From positions 1 to 20,582 of the IMG/VR virus record IMGVR_UViG_3300043436_003760: DNA of 20,582 nucleotides, one strand, 5' to 3'. The stretch is from a virus. Below the pieces are notes generated by a model. That model was not told where the DNA came from. It was given only the letters and a program-made list of their open reading frames with translations, and searched no databases. Both the position numbers and the translations under genes were made by a program. Shown here piece by piece: positions 7,860-14,773 of the stretch; the first letter of the stretch is position 1, and each line of letters opens with the position of its first letter.

Positions 7860-9000
7860 TAGCATAGCATTTGCAAGTAACAGCCAAAGTTGGAATACCT
7901 ACCTACAAAAGCGGTTTAAAAGTTTTGGTTTATGGGCTGATAGTATTTCTATTCAACCATCCGATACAACAAATAATAAGGCTGCTAAAAGTATAGCGGT
8001 AATTGGTAGCAGCATGTATGTATCTAATGGCACTTTTTGGACTGCTATTACAGGCGGCGGCTCTTCTCTCCCATCCCAAACAGGCAATAGCGGCAAGTAT
8101 TTAAAAACAGATGGTACAACTGCAAGTTGGGGACTTCCAAATTTTGCAGATAGTGTTGATTTTGCAGGTTCAGGCGTAGGTATGTATTTAAGAATTAACC
8201 CGGGAGGGTCAGGTACAAAAAAGTATGACTTTGCAAATGTTGGAGGTATAAATACAATAACTGGTTTTTCACCTATTATTGTTACTGGTAGTGGTAGCTT
8301 AAGAGATATTGCTTTAGATACAACCAACTCAGATTATGGCTTATTAACTAGAGGAAGATTTACCAATATTAATGCTGCCAATTTAACTATATCTTCTTCA
8401 AATAGTACGTTTCAAAGGCTAGATAATTTGCAAAGCGATTTGACAGCAAGTGCTACTAAATACCCTAGTGTAAATGCTGTTAATACAGGATTGTCAAACC
8501 TTAACGCAAGCAACATTACGGCAGGTACTTTACCTATTTCAAGGTTAGATACAGGTAGAGGCACAAGTCAATCTGTAACAGGTGGGTCATTGAATAAAGT
8601 AAAAGATAGTTTGCAAGCAAATATTGACAATAAAATAACAAAAGGTTCGTCTGCTACACAAATAGTTTTAAGTAATGGTACGTTTCAAAAAACTGCACCA
8701 TACGCATTAACGTATAGTTTAACACTTGATTTAAACTATGCAAATAGCACAACCCAAACAGTAACACTAACAGGCAACACAACTTTTAGTTTTAGCAACT
8801 TCCCTGACGGTGGTGTAATGTTTGTTTATATAACACAAGATGGCACAGGCGGAAGAACATCGACTTTCCCAACAATTAAAGTGGGTGGTAATGGTTCAGG
8901 TGTTGTAACCCTTAGCACATTGGCTAATGCAACAGATGCAGTAGCTATACAAAAAGTAGGCTCAAATTATTTTGTTAACTATCAATTAAATTTTAATTAG
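7828..9000 (+). CDS. Fibre-like protein with N-terminal signal peptide
   Basis: The protein has 390 residues. Residues 1-16 (MIRVIFLLLLSSIAFA) look like a Sec signal peptide with cleavage after AFA. The body is Ser/Thr/Asn/Gly-rich and repetitive. It includes GKYLKTDGTTASWGLPN near residue 90, a pattern common in phage tail fibres. The last about 100 residues form a beta-rich domain (QTVTLTGNTTFSFSNFPDGG, then ITQDGTGGRTSTFP) of a type I recognise from fibre tips in Bacteroidota phages. The likely role is receptor binding or surface decoration. The start overlaps the preceding gene by 32 bases and the stop is one base before the next ATG. The signal peptide is odd for a protein expected to assemble in the cytoplasm. 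Confidence 0.65.
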   Translation: MIRVIFLLLLSSIAFASNSQSWNTYLQKRFKSFGLWADSISIQPSDTTNNKAAKSIAVIGSSMYVSNGTFWTAITGGGSSLPSQTGNSGKYLKTDGTTASWGLPNFADSVDFAGSGVGMYLRINPGGSGTKKYDFANVGGINTITGFSPIIVTGSGSLRDIALDTTNSDYGLLTRGRFTNINAANLTISSSNSTFQRLDNLQSDLTASATKYPSVNAVNTGLSNLNASNITAGTLPISRLDTGRGTSQSVTGGSLNKVKDSLQANIDNKITKGSSATQIVLSNGTFQKTAPYALTYSLTLDLNYANSTTQTVTLTGNTTFSFSNFPDGGVMFVYITQDGTGGRTSTFPTIKVGGNGSGVVTLSTLANATDAVAIQKVGSNYFVNYQLNFN

Positions 9001-9001
9001 T

Positions 9002-10585
9002 ATGCGTTTATTATTTCTATTGTTGATTTCATTTTCTTGCTGTGGGCAAAACCCAACATTGCAGAATTTTTTTATGATGAATAAAGACCAATGTTATACG
9101 TTTAAAAATGCAGAAGGAAAGGCGATTGATAGCATAAATGTTTTACGAGGACAAAAATTTCTATATAAAGAAAAGGTAGCAATTGATTCTTTGATATCTA
9201 TGCTTAAAACAAATGGCACTTGGACAAAATATAATGCTATCTATACAATGGCAGGGGGTAATTGGAAAAGTTGCGGAATCAATTATAAAGACCCAAGAGA
9301 TGTTTCTATATGGTCGCCAAATTACACATCCTATACTACAAGTCAATCTACTAACTATTCTCGTAAATGGGGAATAAAAGGTGATGGTTTTAATTTTTAT
9401 ATTAATACAGCTATTCCCAATAGTGTATATACACAAACAAATTTTGGTTTTGGAATTTACGTAATAAAAAGTTACAGAAGTATAGGTACTATAATAAGTA
9501 GTTTTAATACAAGTTATGCCAATTTTTTTGAGATACAAAATAATACAAGTATAGCTGGAAGCGATAGTAGTTATAATGCTTGGATTGCCTACGCGAACAA
9601 TAACACTACAACAGTTATTTACGATCATAAAATAAACAACGCCAATATCGTGGGTAAAGGATTTATAATGGCATCGAGAACTGCGGCTAATAATTTTAGA
9701 ATTTATTATAATAATCAAACACCAACAGCTACAGCAATAACTACTAATAATGGTGGTGGAAATGATGGTAGCGATATTTATTTAATGTATAGAAATGCCA
9801 CACCAAATAGTTACAACAACTCATCTTTTGGTGCTTTCATGCTAACAATACAAGGGTTTACAGCAACAGAAGTTGCTAATGATAATGCAAGCTGGAACAT
9901 TTATTTTGATTTATTAGGTGTAACAAGATACAACTATTCATCTTATAGGAATACAAATTTAGTTATTGATGGGGATAGCCAAAGTGCAAATACTGGTGGT
10001 TACAATGCTTGGTGGATTCCTGACGGTACAAGTTCAACAGGCATTTTAGCAGCGTTAACACCACAGATAAAAACATACAGCAATATTGCAGTAGGTGGTA
10101 CAACGATTGGTCCAATTTCAGACCCAACAAGTATGCTTGGAAGGCAGGCAACCAATATGCTGCCATTGTACAATGGAAGTGTTGAGCACAATGTTGGGGT
10201 TTTGTGGGGCGGAACAAATGACGATTGTGCAGGGCGTTCTGCAACGGACATTTTTGCTGATATTGTTACCTACGTAAATAATGCTAAAGCGGTTGGCTTT
10301 AAAATGGTTGTAGCTACATGCCTTCCAAGAACACAATTATGTGGCTCAGTCGTTGGTAGTACTTATGAAACTGTTAGACTTGCTTTAAATAACCTTATTC
10401 GCAACAACGCACAAACTTATGGTTACGAAGTTGCTGATGTTGCACTTGACCAAAATATGGGTACAAGTGCAACAGCAAGTAACAACACAACTTATTATAA
10501 TGCCGATAAAGTACACTTAACAGTTACAGGTGCAACAACGTTGTTCAAGTATTTTCATGGTGCAATAATGAATTTGATTTACTAA
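9002..10585 (+). CDS. Tail-associated lectin-like plus SGNH/GDSL hydrolase
   Basis: The protein has 527 residues in three parts. Residues 1-16 form a hydrophobic signal ending in SFSCCGQ, a possible lipoprotein cleavage site. Residues about 75-310 contain YNAIYTMAGG and INYKDPRD and then many beta-strand and Asn-rich segments, like the concanavalin-type domains of phage structural proteins. Residues 318-510 form an SGNH hydrolase: GDS at 324-326 (nucleophile Ser326), GTND at 404-407, and DKVH at 502-505 (Asp502, His505). SGNH enzymes of phage tails remove acetyl or other ester groups from surface polysaccharides, which would help the phage reach the cell. It probably acts with the fibre-like gene before it. 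Substrate unknown. Confidence 0.8.
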   Translation: MRLLFLLLISFSCCGQNPTLQNFFMMNKDQCYTFKNAEGKAIDSINVLRGQKFLYKEKVAIDSLISMLKTNGTWTKYNAIYTMAGGNWKSCGINYKDPRDVSIWSPNYTSYTTSQSTNYSRKWGIKGDGFNFYINTAIPNSVYTQTNFGFGIYVIKSYRSIGTIISSFNTSYANFFEIQNNTSIAGSDSSYNAWIAYANNNTTTVIYDHKINNANIVGKGFIMASRTAANNFRIYYNNQTPTATAITTNNGGGNDGSDIYLMYRNATPNSYNNSSFGAFMLTIQGFTATEVANDNASWNIYFDLLGVTRYNYSSYRNTNLVIDGDSQSANTGGYNAWWIPDGTSSTGILAALTPQIKTYSNIAVGGTTIGPISDPTSMLGRQATNMLPLYNGSVEHNVGVLWGGTNDDCAGRSATDIFADIVTYVNNAKAVGFKMVVATCLPRTQLCGSVVGSTYETVRLALNNLIRNNAQTYGYEVADVALDQNMGTSATASNNTTYYNADKVHLTVTGATTLFKYFHGAIMNLIY

Positions 10586-10623
10586 ATGAACCAACAACAT
10601 AACTAATAAAAATATTTAATACA

Positions 10624-10929
10624 ATGTTTTTCTTAAACAAGCAGGTAGATTTTTTTACAAATGAATTATTAAAGTATAGTGTAGTTGGGCTTTTTTGTGC
10701 CTTATTTCTTATTGCAATTGTTGTTTTGGTAAGCTGGTTTAAAAAATGGATTGAAGAGCAGAATAAACTTAAAGATGAACGTATAAAAAAACTAGAAGAT
10801 AGATTGGATTTTTACGAAAAAAACGATAGGCAAGATATGATGATGCTTATTGAAAGGAGCAATGTTTTACACGAAAGAAGCGAAAGGCTTTGGGAAGAAA
10901 TGAAAACATTATTAATTAGATTAAAATAA
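10624..10929 (+). CDS. Small membrane protein with coiled coil, holin candidate
   Basis: The protein has 101 residues. One strong membrane helix lies at about residues 18-39 (VVGLFCALFLIAIVVLVSWF), followed by a highly charged helical tail to the end that should form a coiled coil. This architecture resembles BhlA/Bdr-type holin-like proteins. It is the first gene of a four-gene group that ends with a spanin-like lipoprotein and an M15 endolysin, so a part in membrane permeabilisation at lysis is likely. The A/T-rich leader at 10586-10623 shows no clear promoter. A different phage membrane protein cannot be excluded. Confidence 0.55.
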   Translation: MFFLNKQVDFFTNELLKYSVVGLFCALFLIAIVVLVSWFKKWIEEQNKLKDERIKKLEDRLDFYEKNDRQDMMMLIERSNVLHERSERLWEEMKTLLIRLK

Positions 10930-10935
10930 ATTTGT

Positions 10936-11259
10936 ATGAATTACACTCCCTTGGTATTATTGGCTTTAAACATGTTTGGTATTCTCATTCATAACTTAAT
11001 GAAGATGGATGAAATAAACAAAAAAAGCAACGGCAATTTTAAGTTAATGCAATATTTAAAATTAGAACGTTTTAGCATTGCTGTATCAATTTGTTTTGGT
11101 ATAGTATGTGTTATAGCCAGTCAGGAAATAAAGCAGCTTGAACAGGTTGGCAAGTGGTTAGGATTGGCTTTTGTTGCCATTGGCTATATGGCACAATCTA
11201 TTATTATAAAGTTTGGTGGCAAAGCCGAAAAGTTTATTGATAACACAACTAAAGATTAA
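10936..11259 (+). CDS. Polytopic membrane protein, holin candidate
   Basis: The protein has 107 residues and three hydrophobic segments, at about residues 3-19, 45-63 and 72-91, separated by a charged loop (MKMDEINKKSNGN). Three-helix proteins of this size are typical of class I holins, so this may be the actual holin, with the preceding single-helix protein as partner or antiholin. It starts six bases after that gene and ends two bases before the spanin-like gene, showing one operon. I see no family-specific motif; the assignment is from topology and context. Confidence 0.5.
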   Translation: MNYTPLVLLALNMFGILIHNLMKMDEINKKSNGNFKLMQYLKLERFSIAVSICFGIVCVIASQEIKQLEQVGKWLGLAFVAIGYMAQSIIIKFGGKAEKFIDNTTKD

Positions 11260-11261
11260 GT

Positions 11262-11840
11262 ATGAAAGCAATAATTGGTTTTTTATATACCATACTTTTT
11301 GTTTTGTTATTGTCAAGCTGTAGCATAAGAAGTATAAGTAAATCTATTGGCAAAAGCAAAAGCGATAGTATTACCAACACTTATAAAGATACTTTTTCTA
11401 CTAAAAAAGCTGAGGTAAAAAAAACTACCAAAAAAGATACTGCCAGCCAACAAGAAACGGTGGATAGCAGCGAAGTAATTATTGTGTTTGCCGATGATGA
11501 TAGCAGCAAGCCTAGTGGTCCTGTTGTAATAAAAAAAGACATTACACAAACTACCATTGATGCTGGTGGACGCAAAATAAAAAGCATTAAAACCAAGCAA
11601 ACCAAAGTTTCGAAAGATAGCAGTGGTATTAATGAGCAAACCAATACAGTAACCAATACCCAAGATAGTACAGGTAAAAAAGAAACTACTACAACGCATG
11701 TAAAAAAACAAAATGAGTTTAGTACCTTAAACAAAAAAGGTAAAAGTTTTGTTGTTAAGTTTTTGATTGGTTGGTGGTTGTTGTTGTTGATAATTGTAAT
11801 GCTGAAAATTTTAAAATCTGTAAAAAAGTTAAAAATATAA
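11262..11840 (+). CDS. Putative unimolecular spanin (lipoprotein with C-terminal membrane helix)
   Basis: The protein has 192 residues. The N-terminus is a lipoprotein signal with a canonical lipobox, LSSC (residues 17-20), giving a lipidated Cys20. The middle is Ser/Thr/Lys/Asp-rich and hydrophilic, probably beta-rich. Residues 163-184 (FVVKFLIGWWLLLLIIVMLK) form a membrane helix followed by a basic tail (KSVKKLKI). An outer-membrane lipid anchor plus an inner-membrane helix in one chain is the layout of u-spanins such as T1 gp11, which fuse the two membranes at the last lysis step. It lies between the holin candidates and the endolysin, as expected. I saw no sequence likeness to a known spanin, so the call rests on topology and context. 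Confidence 0.65.
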   Translation: MKAIIGFLYTILFVLLLSSCSIRSISKSIGKSKSDSITNTYKDTFSTKKAEVKKTTKKDTASQQETVDSSEVIIVFADDDSSKPSGPVVIKKDITQTTIDAGGRKIKSIKTKQTKVSKDSSGINEQTNTVTNTQDSTGKKETTTTHVKKQNEFSTLNKKGKSFVVKFLIGWWLLLLIIVMLKILKSVKKLKI

Positions 11841-11854
11841 AACAAAAAAAAACC

Positions 11855-11902
11855 ATGAAAAAGCAATATCTATTTATAAAGATTGCAATAACTTTTAAAT
11901 AA
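11855..11902 (+). CDS. Possible 15-residue leader peptide before the endolysin
   Basis: An ATG at 11855 opens a frame coding MKKQYLFIKIAITFK and stops at 11902, seven bases before the endolysin start. The basic start with a hydrophobic stretch looks like a shortened signal sequence. It may couple translation of the endolysin, be a relic, or be chance. Confidence 0.25.
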   Translation: MKKQYLFIKIAITFK

Positions 11903-11909
11903 ACAAATA

Positions 11910-12374
11910 ATGCTTACAACACCACAACTCATTGCTAAATATGGGCAACCAAATGAAGAAGGCACTTATCTTGTAACTATTGATTTGCCTTATCCTATGC
12001 GTTTAAGTTGGGATAAAAATTCAGTAGTTAATAAGATGCGTTGCCATTCTTTAGTTGCTGATAACTTTCTAAGAGTGTTTAATGAGTTATTAAAGGTGTA
12101 TGGTTACGAAAAGATTAAAGAGCTTGGAATCGACTTATTTGGTGGTTGTTTTAACTTTCGTAAGATGCGAGGCGGCAACGATTATAGCCGTCATTCTTGG
12201 GGTGTTGCCATAGATTTAGATCCTGATAGAAACCAACTAAAAGAGAGTGCTAAAACAGCAAGATTTGCACGTTCAGAATATAAGCCTATGATTGATATTT
12301 TTTATAAGCATGGCTTTAAATCTTTGGGGGTTGAAAAAGGATACGATTATATGCACTTTGAAACTGCCAGTTAA
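11910..12374 (+). CDS. Endolysin, M15-family peptidase (D-Ala-D-Ala carboxypeptidase type)
   Basis: The protein has 154 residues. The M15 zinc-binding pattern S-x-H-x-x-G-x-A-x-D is complete at residues 93-102 (SRHSWGVAID: His95, Asp102), and the third ligand is His149 in MHFE with Glu151 close by. Enzymes of this family cut the peptide part of peptidoglycan. No signal peptide is present, so release would need a holin, in line with the two candidates upstream. It is the last rightward gene of the lysis group, 98 bases before a two-way terminator. The size is normal for a single-domain M15 endolysin. There is no separate cell wall-binding domain. Confidence 0.9.
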   Translation: MLTTPQLIAKYGQPNEEGTYLVTIDLPYPMRLSWDKNSVVNKMRCHSLVADNFLRVFNELLKVYGYEKIKELGIDLFGGCFNFRKMRGGNDYSRHSWGVAIDLDPDRNQLKESAKTARFARSEYKPMIDIFYKHGFKSLGVEKGYDYMHFETAS

Positions 12375-12472
12375 ATAGATTGTTTTTCAAGTAGTTGTAT
12401 CATTTTATATAAAAGTTGTGTAGCTTTACAAGATTAAAATCATTGATAATCAACAGATTAGTTGCAAAATAC

Positions 12473-12503
12473 AAAAAGTAATGTAAAGTTACATTACTTT
12501 TTT
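12473..12503. terminator. Two-way terminator between convergent operons
   Basis: AAAAAGTAATGTAA (12473-12486) and TTACATTACTTTTT (12489-12502) are perfect inverted repeats separated by AG, with a T run on either strand. It lies between the endolysin and the end of the leftward block. The 98 bases between the endolysin stop and this hairpin (12375-12472) hold nothing I can name. Confidence 0.9.
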
Positions 12504-12504
12504 A

Positions 12505-12615
12505 TCAACAAATCGTGTATGAAGGTCCAACTATTGAGGTTAGAATATATCCTCCTGCGACTGTAATTAATGAGTTATCTGCCAAGGGGACGTTGGCAGT
12601 AAGGCTAAGACACAT
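12505..12615 (-). CDS. Possible 36-residue protein, last gene of the leftward block
   Basis: An ATG at 12615 (minus strand) overlaps the end of the upstream gene by 11 bases and opens a frame to a TGA at 12505-12507, directly before the terminator. The product (MCLSLTANVPLADNSLITVA, then GGYILTSIVGPSYTIC) is hydrophobic with balanced composition. The position between a gene and its terminator and the overlapping start support translation. I do not recognise it. The plus strand is also open here (GTG at 12515, 42 codons), so the case is not closed. Confidence 0.4.
   Translation of the reverse strand: MCLSLTANVPLADNSLITVAGGYILTSIVGPSYTIC
12579..12599. other. Perfect 7-bp hairpin without T run
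   Basis: CTGCCAA (12579-12585) pairs with TTGGCAG (12593-12599) around GGGGACG. No T run follows on either strand, so it is not an ordinary terminator. It lies inside the possible 36-residue gene. Confidence 0.5.
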
Positions 12616-12832
12616 CGCTTTTTTCAATAGTTTTCAAGACTAAATTATCTTCATCATCATAACTAAAACAATCATCGCAATAATGCTTATCATCTTCATC
12701 TATCCAATTAGCTTCCATTGCAACATCTTCTGCATAGGTCTTATCTGACCAAGCAGAAAATTCAGAGTCTTCATTTACATCTTTGCCACAATTATCACAT
12801 ATTACTGTGTACATTGTTAATTCTTTTAACAT
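12605..12832 (-). CDS. Small acidic zinc-ribbon-like protein
   Basis: The protein has 75 residues from the ATG at 12832; an alternative ATG seven codons later (12814, MYTVICDNCGKD) may be the real start. Two CxxC pairs, CDNC near residue 13 and CDDC near residue 52, suggest one zinc-binding site of zinc-ribbon type. The rest is strongly acidic, with DEDDK and SYDDED runs. Small proteins like this are common in early regions of Bacteroidota phages and have no known function. It follows the first methyltransferase gene after a 75-base gap that contains an attC-like repeat. Confidence 0.65.
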   Translation of the reverse strand: MLKELTMYTVICDNCGKDVNEDSEFSAWSDKTYAEDVAMEANWIDEDDKHYCDDCFSYDDEDNLVLKTIEKSDVS

Positions 12833-12867
12833 AATTTATTTTTTAAATTTATAAAATAGAACAACTG

Positions 12868-12887
12868 CGGCAAGCCCTGTTCGTTAG
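12868..12887 (-). repeat. attC-like repeat, copy 1 (after methyltransferase 1)
   Basis: The plus strand reads CGGCAAGCCCTGTTCGTTAG; the minus strand gives CTAACGAACAGGGCTTGCCG. The same 20 bases recur at 14435-14454 and, with one inserted base, at 17233-17253. Read on the minus strand, GAACA at the start pairs with TGTTC 14 bases on and GGC pairs with GCC inside, so a compact imperfect hairpin is possible. It lies 20 bases beyond the stop of the methyltransferase gene. Confidence 0.6.
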
Positions 12888-12907
12888 GTGCAATGCCAGC
12901 AGACACC

Positions 12908-13633
12908 CTAAAACAAACGAGCCTGACTGACAAATTCCTCATATCTTTTATTTTGTTTGTTAAAATATTCCTCATCAATTTCACAACCGACAAAGTGTAA
13001 TTTATTTTTATTGGCACTTATTCGACTTGAACCACTACCCAAGTGAGTATCTAAAACTTTCATTCCTTCAGTTGCATATCTTGAATAAATAAAGTCATAC
13101 AATGCCACAGGCTTTTGGGTTGGGTGCATTCTAATTTCTTTATCTTTCATATTGCCTTGTAACATTCCAGCCCAGCGAAATTTAAAACGTCTTACCGCAG
13201 TTCCAAATGAAGCCCAAGCCATTTCACAATCAGCAAAATCATTTTCGCCATTTTCTTTATCCCAAATTATCCAACAACTACTATCATAGGGCATTCGGCT
13301 AATAAAGTGATTTGCACCCCAAACAATTTGATTTTTAGAAACTCTAAACAACTCATAAAAGTATTCAAGTGGTGGCGGTTCTTTATCCCAATTTTTAGGA
13401 GTGTATTCTTTAGCTTTTGCTTGTTTTGAACGGCTATGGTTTTTTTCACCATCCTCACCAATTCCATAAGGTGGGTCAACTACAGCCAAATCGAAGTATT
13501 TATCAGGGTAATGCTTCATTAAAAAAATACAGTCCATTAAATACACTTCCGACACCAAAGGCACTGCACCTAACAAGGTATTGCCAAAAGTGGGGCTTTC
13601 GTGCTTTATATAAACATTTGTATCTATATTCAT
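12908..13633 (-). CDS. DNA methyltransferase 1 (adenine-N6 or cytosine-N4, class beta order)
   Basis: The protein has 241 residues. The catalytic motif DPPYG is at 53-57, the variable target-recognition region is in the middle, HPTQKP (motif X) is at 170-175, and the cofactor loop DTHLGSGSS (motif I) starts at 195. This motif order is that of beta-class amino-methyltransferases. No restriction gene lies nearby, so it probably protects phage DNA or regulates, rather than being half of a restriction system. It is a close relative of the next gene: residues 1-57 and about the last 40 are nearly identical, while the centre differs. It is read leftward. The shared leader before the ATG (13634-13672) is the same in both copies. 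Confidence 0.9.
   Translation of the reverse strand: MNIDTNVYIKHESPTFGNTLLGAVPLVSEVYLMDCIFLMKHYPDKYFDLAVVDPPYGIGEDGEKNHSRSKQAKAKEYTPKNWDKEPPPLEYFYELFRVSKNQIVWGANHFISRMPYDSSCWIIWDKENGENDFADCEMAWASFGTAVRRFKFRWAGMLQGNMKDKEIRMHPTQKPVALYDFIYSRYATEGMKVLDTHLGSGSSRISANKNKLHFVGCEIDEEYFNKQNKRYEEFVSQARLF
12915..13003. repeat. Direct repeat B, copy 1 (89 bp, 3' end of methyltransferase 1)
   Basis: These 89 bases are identical to 13689-13777 by eye. They cover the last codons of the methyltransferase. Identity stops abruptly on the gene-internal side, where the two genes then differ at many bases. Confidence 0.85.
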
Positions 13634-13672
13634 AATTTTGTATTTTTAATTAACTTTGGTGGTTTAATGCCA
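13462..13672. repeat. Direct repeat A, copy 1 (211 bp, 5' end and leader of methyltransferase 1)
   Basis: These 211 bases are identical by eye to 14218-14428, 756 bases away. They contain the first 57 codons, up to the DPPYG motif, and 39 bases of leader. The boundaries are sharp on both sides. Confidence 0.9.
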
Positions 13673-13681
13673 AGAGACCGC

Positions 13682-14389
13682 CTACCATAAACGAGCCTGA
13701 CTGACAAATTCCTCATATCTTTTATTTTGTTTGTTAAAATATTCCTCATCAATTTCACAACCGACAAAGTGTAATTTTGCTTTATTGGCACTTATTCTAC
13801 TGCTTCCACTTCCTAAATGTGTATCAAGTATTTTCATACCTTCGGTTGCATACTTTGAAAATATCCAATCATATAACTTTATGGGCTTTTGAGTGGGGTG
13901 CATCTTATTCTCTTGATTAGCCACTGCTCTATGTATTGTGTGTATTCTCATTGCTTTATCAAATGAAGTCCAAGCCATTTCACCATCTGCCAAGCTAAAA
14001 TCTCTTTGACCCTTATCCCAAATTAACCAGCATTCTGAATTAGGTAACATATTTGCAAAGTAATTACCACCCCACACAATTTGATTTTTAGATACTCGCT
14101 GAAGTTCTGCAAAGTATTCAGGGGTTGGTATTGTTAAATTCCAACCATTATTACATTTATCCCAATCAATTTTATTATTCCAACCATTCTTTGATGACCT
14201 GCCACCGCTTAAATTGTTTCCATAAGGTGGGTCAACTACAGCCAAATCGAAGTATTTATCAGGGTAATGCTTCATTAAAAAAATACAGTCCATTAAATAC
14301 ACTTCCGACACCAAAGGCACTGCACCTAACAAGGTATTGCCAAAAGTGGGGCTTTCGTGCTTTATATAAACATTTGTATCTATATTCAT
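13682..14389 (-). CDS. DNA methyltransferase 2, paralogue with different target-recognition region
   Basis: The protein has 235 residues with the same layout as its neighbour: DPPYG at 53-57, HPTQKP at 164-169 and DTHLGSGSS from 189. The middle (about residues 58-150) is different: GGRSSKNGWNNKIDWDK and DKGQRDFSLADGEMAW here, against DGEKNHSRSKQAKAKEYTPK and ENGENDFADCEMAW in copy 1. This part should contact DNA, so the two enzymes may recognise different sites. The leader and first 57 codons are base-identical to copy 1, as is an 89-base block at the 3' end. It starts 61 bases after the stop of the upstream gene. Confidence 0.9.
   Translation of the reverse strand: MNIDTNVYIKHESPTFGNTLLGAVPLVSEVYLMDCIFLMKHYPDKYFDLAVVDPPYGNNLSGGRSSKNGWNNKIDWDKCNNGWNLTIPTPEYFAELQRVSKNQIVWGGNYFANMLPNSECWLIWDKGQRDFSLADGEMAWTSFDKAMRIHTIHRAVANQENKMHPTQKPIKLYDWIFSKYATEGMKILDTHLGSGSSRISANKAKLHFVGCEIDEEYFNKQNKRYEEFVSQARLW
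13689..13777. repeat. Direct repeat B, copy 2 (89 bp, 3' end of methyltransferase 2)
   Basis: Second copy of the 89-base block at 12915-13003, offset by 774 bases. The 18-base difference from the 756-base offset of repeat A equals the six-codon length difference between the two enzymes. Confidence 0.85.
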
Positions 14390-14428
14390 AATTTTGTATT
14401 TTTAATTAACTTTGGTGGTTTAATGCCA
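14218..14428. repeat. Direct repeat A, copy 2 (211 bp, 5' end and leader of methyltransferase 2)
   Basis: Second copy of the 211-base block at 13462-13672, identical by eye. Beyond 14428 the sequence runs into the attC-like repeat copy 2, while beyond 13672 it does not. Confidence 0.9.
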
Positions 14429-14434
14429 CACCTT

Positions 14435-14454
14435 CGGCAAGCCCTGTTCGTTAG
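14435..14454 (-). repeat. attC-like repeat, copy 2 (contains a gene's stop codon)
   Basis: Identical to copy 1 at 12868-12887. On the minus strand the TAA in CTAACGAACAG is the stop codon of the 98-residue gene that ends at 14451, as is common for the end of integron gene cassettes. Confidence 0.6.
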
Positions 14455-14747
14455 TAGCCATTTTCCAAACACACCTTTTCAGCTAACTCTAACACCTTTT
14501 GTTCGGCTTCTTCTCGGCTTCCATAGCTTTTAATGTGTCCTTCTCGTACCATTTGCCAATCGTGGTCGCCTTTGCTTTCATTTTTTCGTTTTTTTCGGTA
14601 ACATTCAATAGTCCATCCACCGCTACTTGTTGCGTATCGAACAAAAGCCCTAACGCCACGCTTGTCGTAGTCATAAAAACGGCTACTAACATCACCTAAA
14701 CAAGATGGCTGGCTTTCGTTTTCTAATGAAGTTTTATCTATATTCAT
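14451..14747 (-). CDS. Hypothetical protein, 98 residues
   Basis: I do not recognise this protein. It has a short N-terminal part (MNIDKTSLENESQPSCLG) resembling the starts of both methyltransferases (MNID, ES, P, then LG), and the first 13 bases of the gene match theirs. The body has a YATSSGGWTIECYRKKRK segment, likely beta, and ends in an acidic helix (SREEAEQKVLELAEKV). There is no signal or membrane segment. The stop codon lies inside the attC-like repeat. It lies between the 57-residue gene and methyltransferase 2, read leftward. Confidence 0.6.
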   Translation of the reverse strand: MNIDKTSLENESQPSCLGDVSSRFYDYDKRGVRAFVRYATSSGGWTIECYRKKRKNESKGDHDWQMVREGHIKSYGSREEAEQKVLELAEKVCLENGY

Positions 14748-14773
14748 AATAATACTTTTTCGTTATCGCCCAT

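Noticed and set aside
9161-9718. Minus-strand open frame of 185 codons
   Set aside because: It lies wholly inside the SGNH gene, is rich in Ile, Cys and Ser from the complement of Asn/Ala/Tyr codons, and has no separate leader. The plus-strand frame has clear catalytic motifs.
11313-11866. Minus-strand open frames of 132 and 161 codons opposite the spanin-like gene
   Set aside because: They are shadows of the Lys/Thr-rich plus-strand gene, giving Phe/Val/Leu-rich nonsense. The plus-strand protein has a lipobox and a membrane helix and fits the lysis operon.
13417-14391. Plus-strand open frames repeated opposite both methyltransferases
   Set aside because: They recur only because the 211-base repeat recurs. 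The methyltransferase motifs are on the minus strand.
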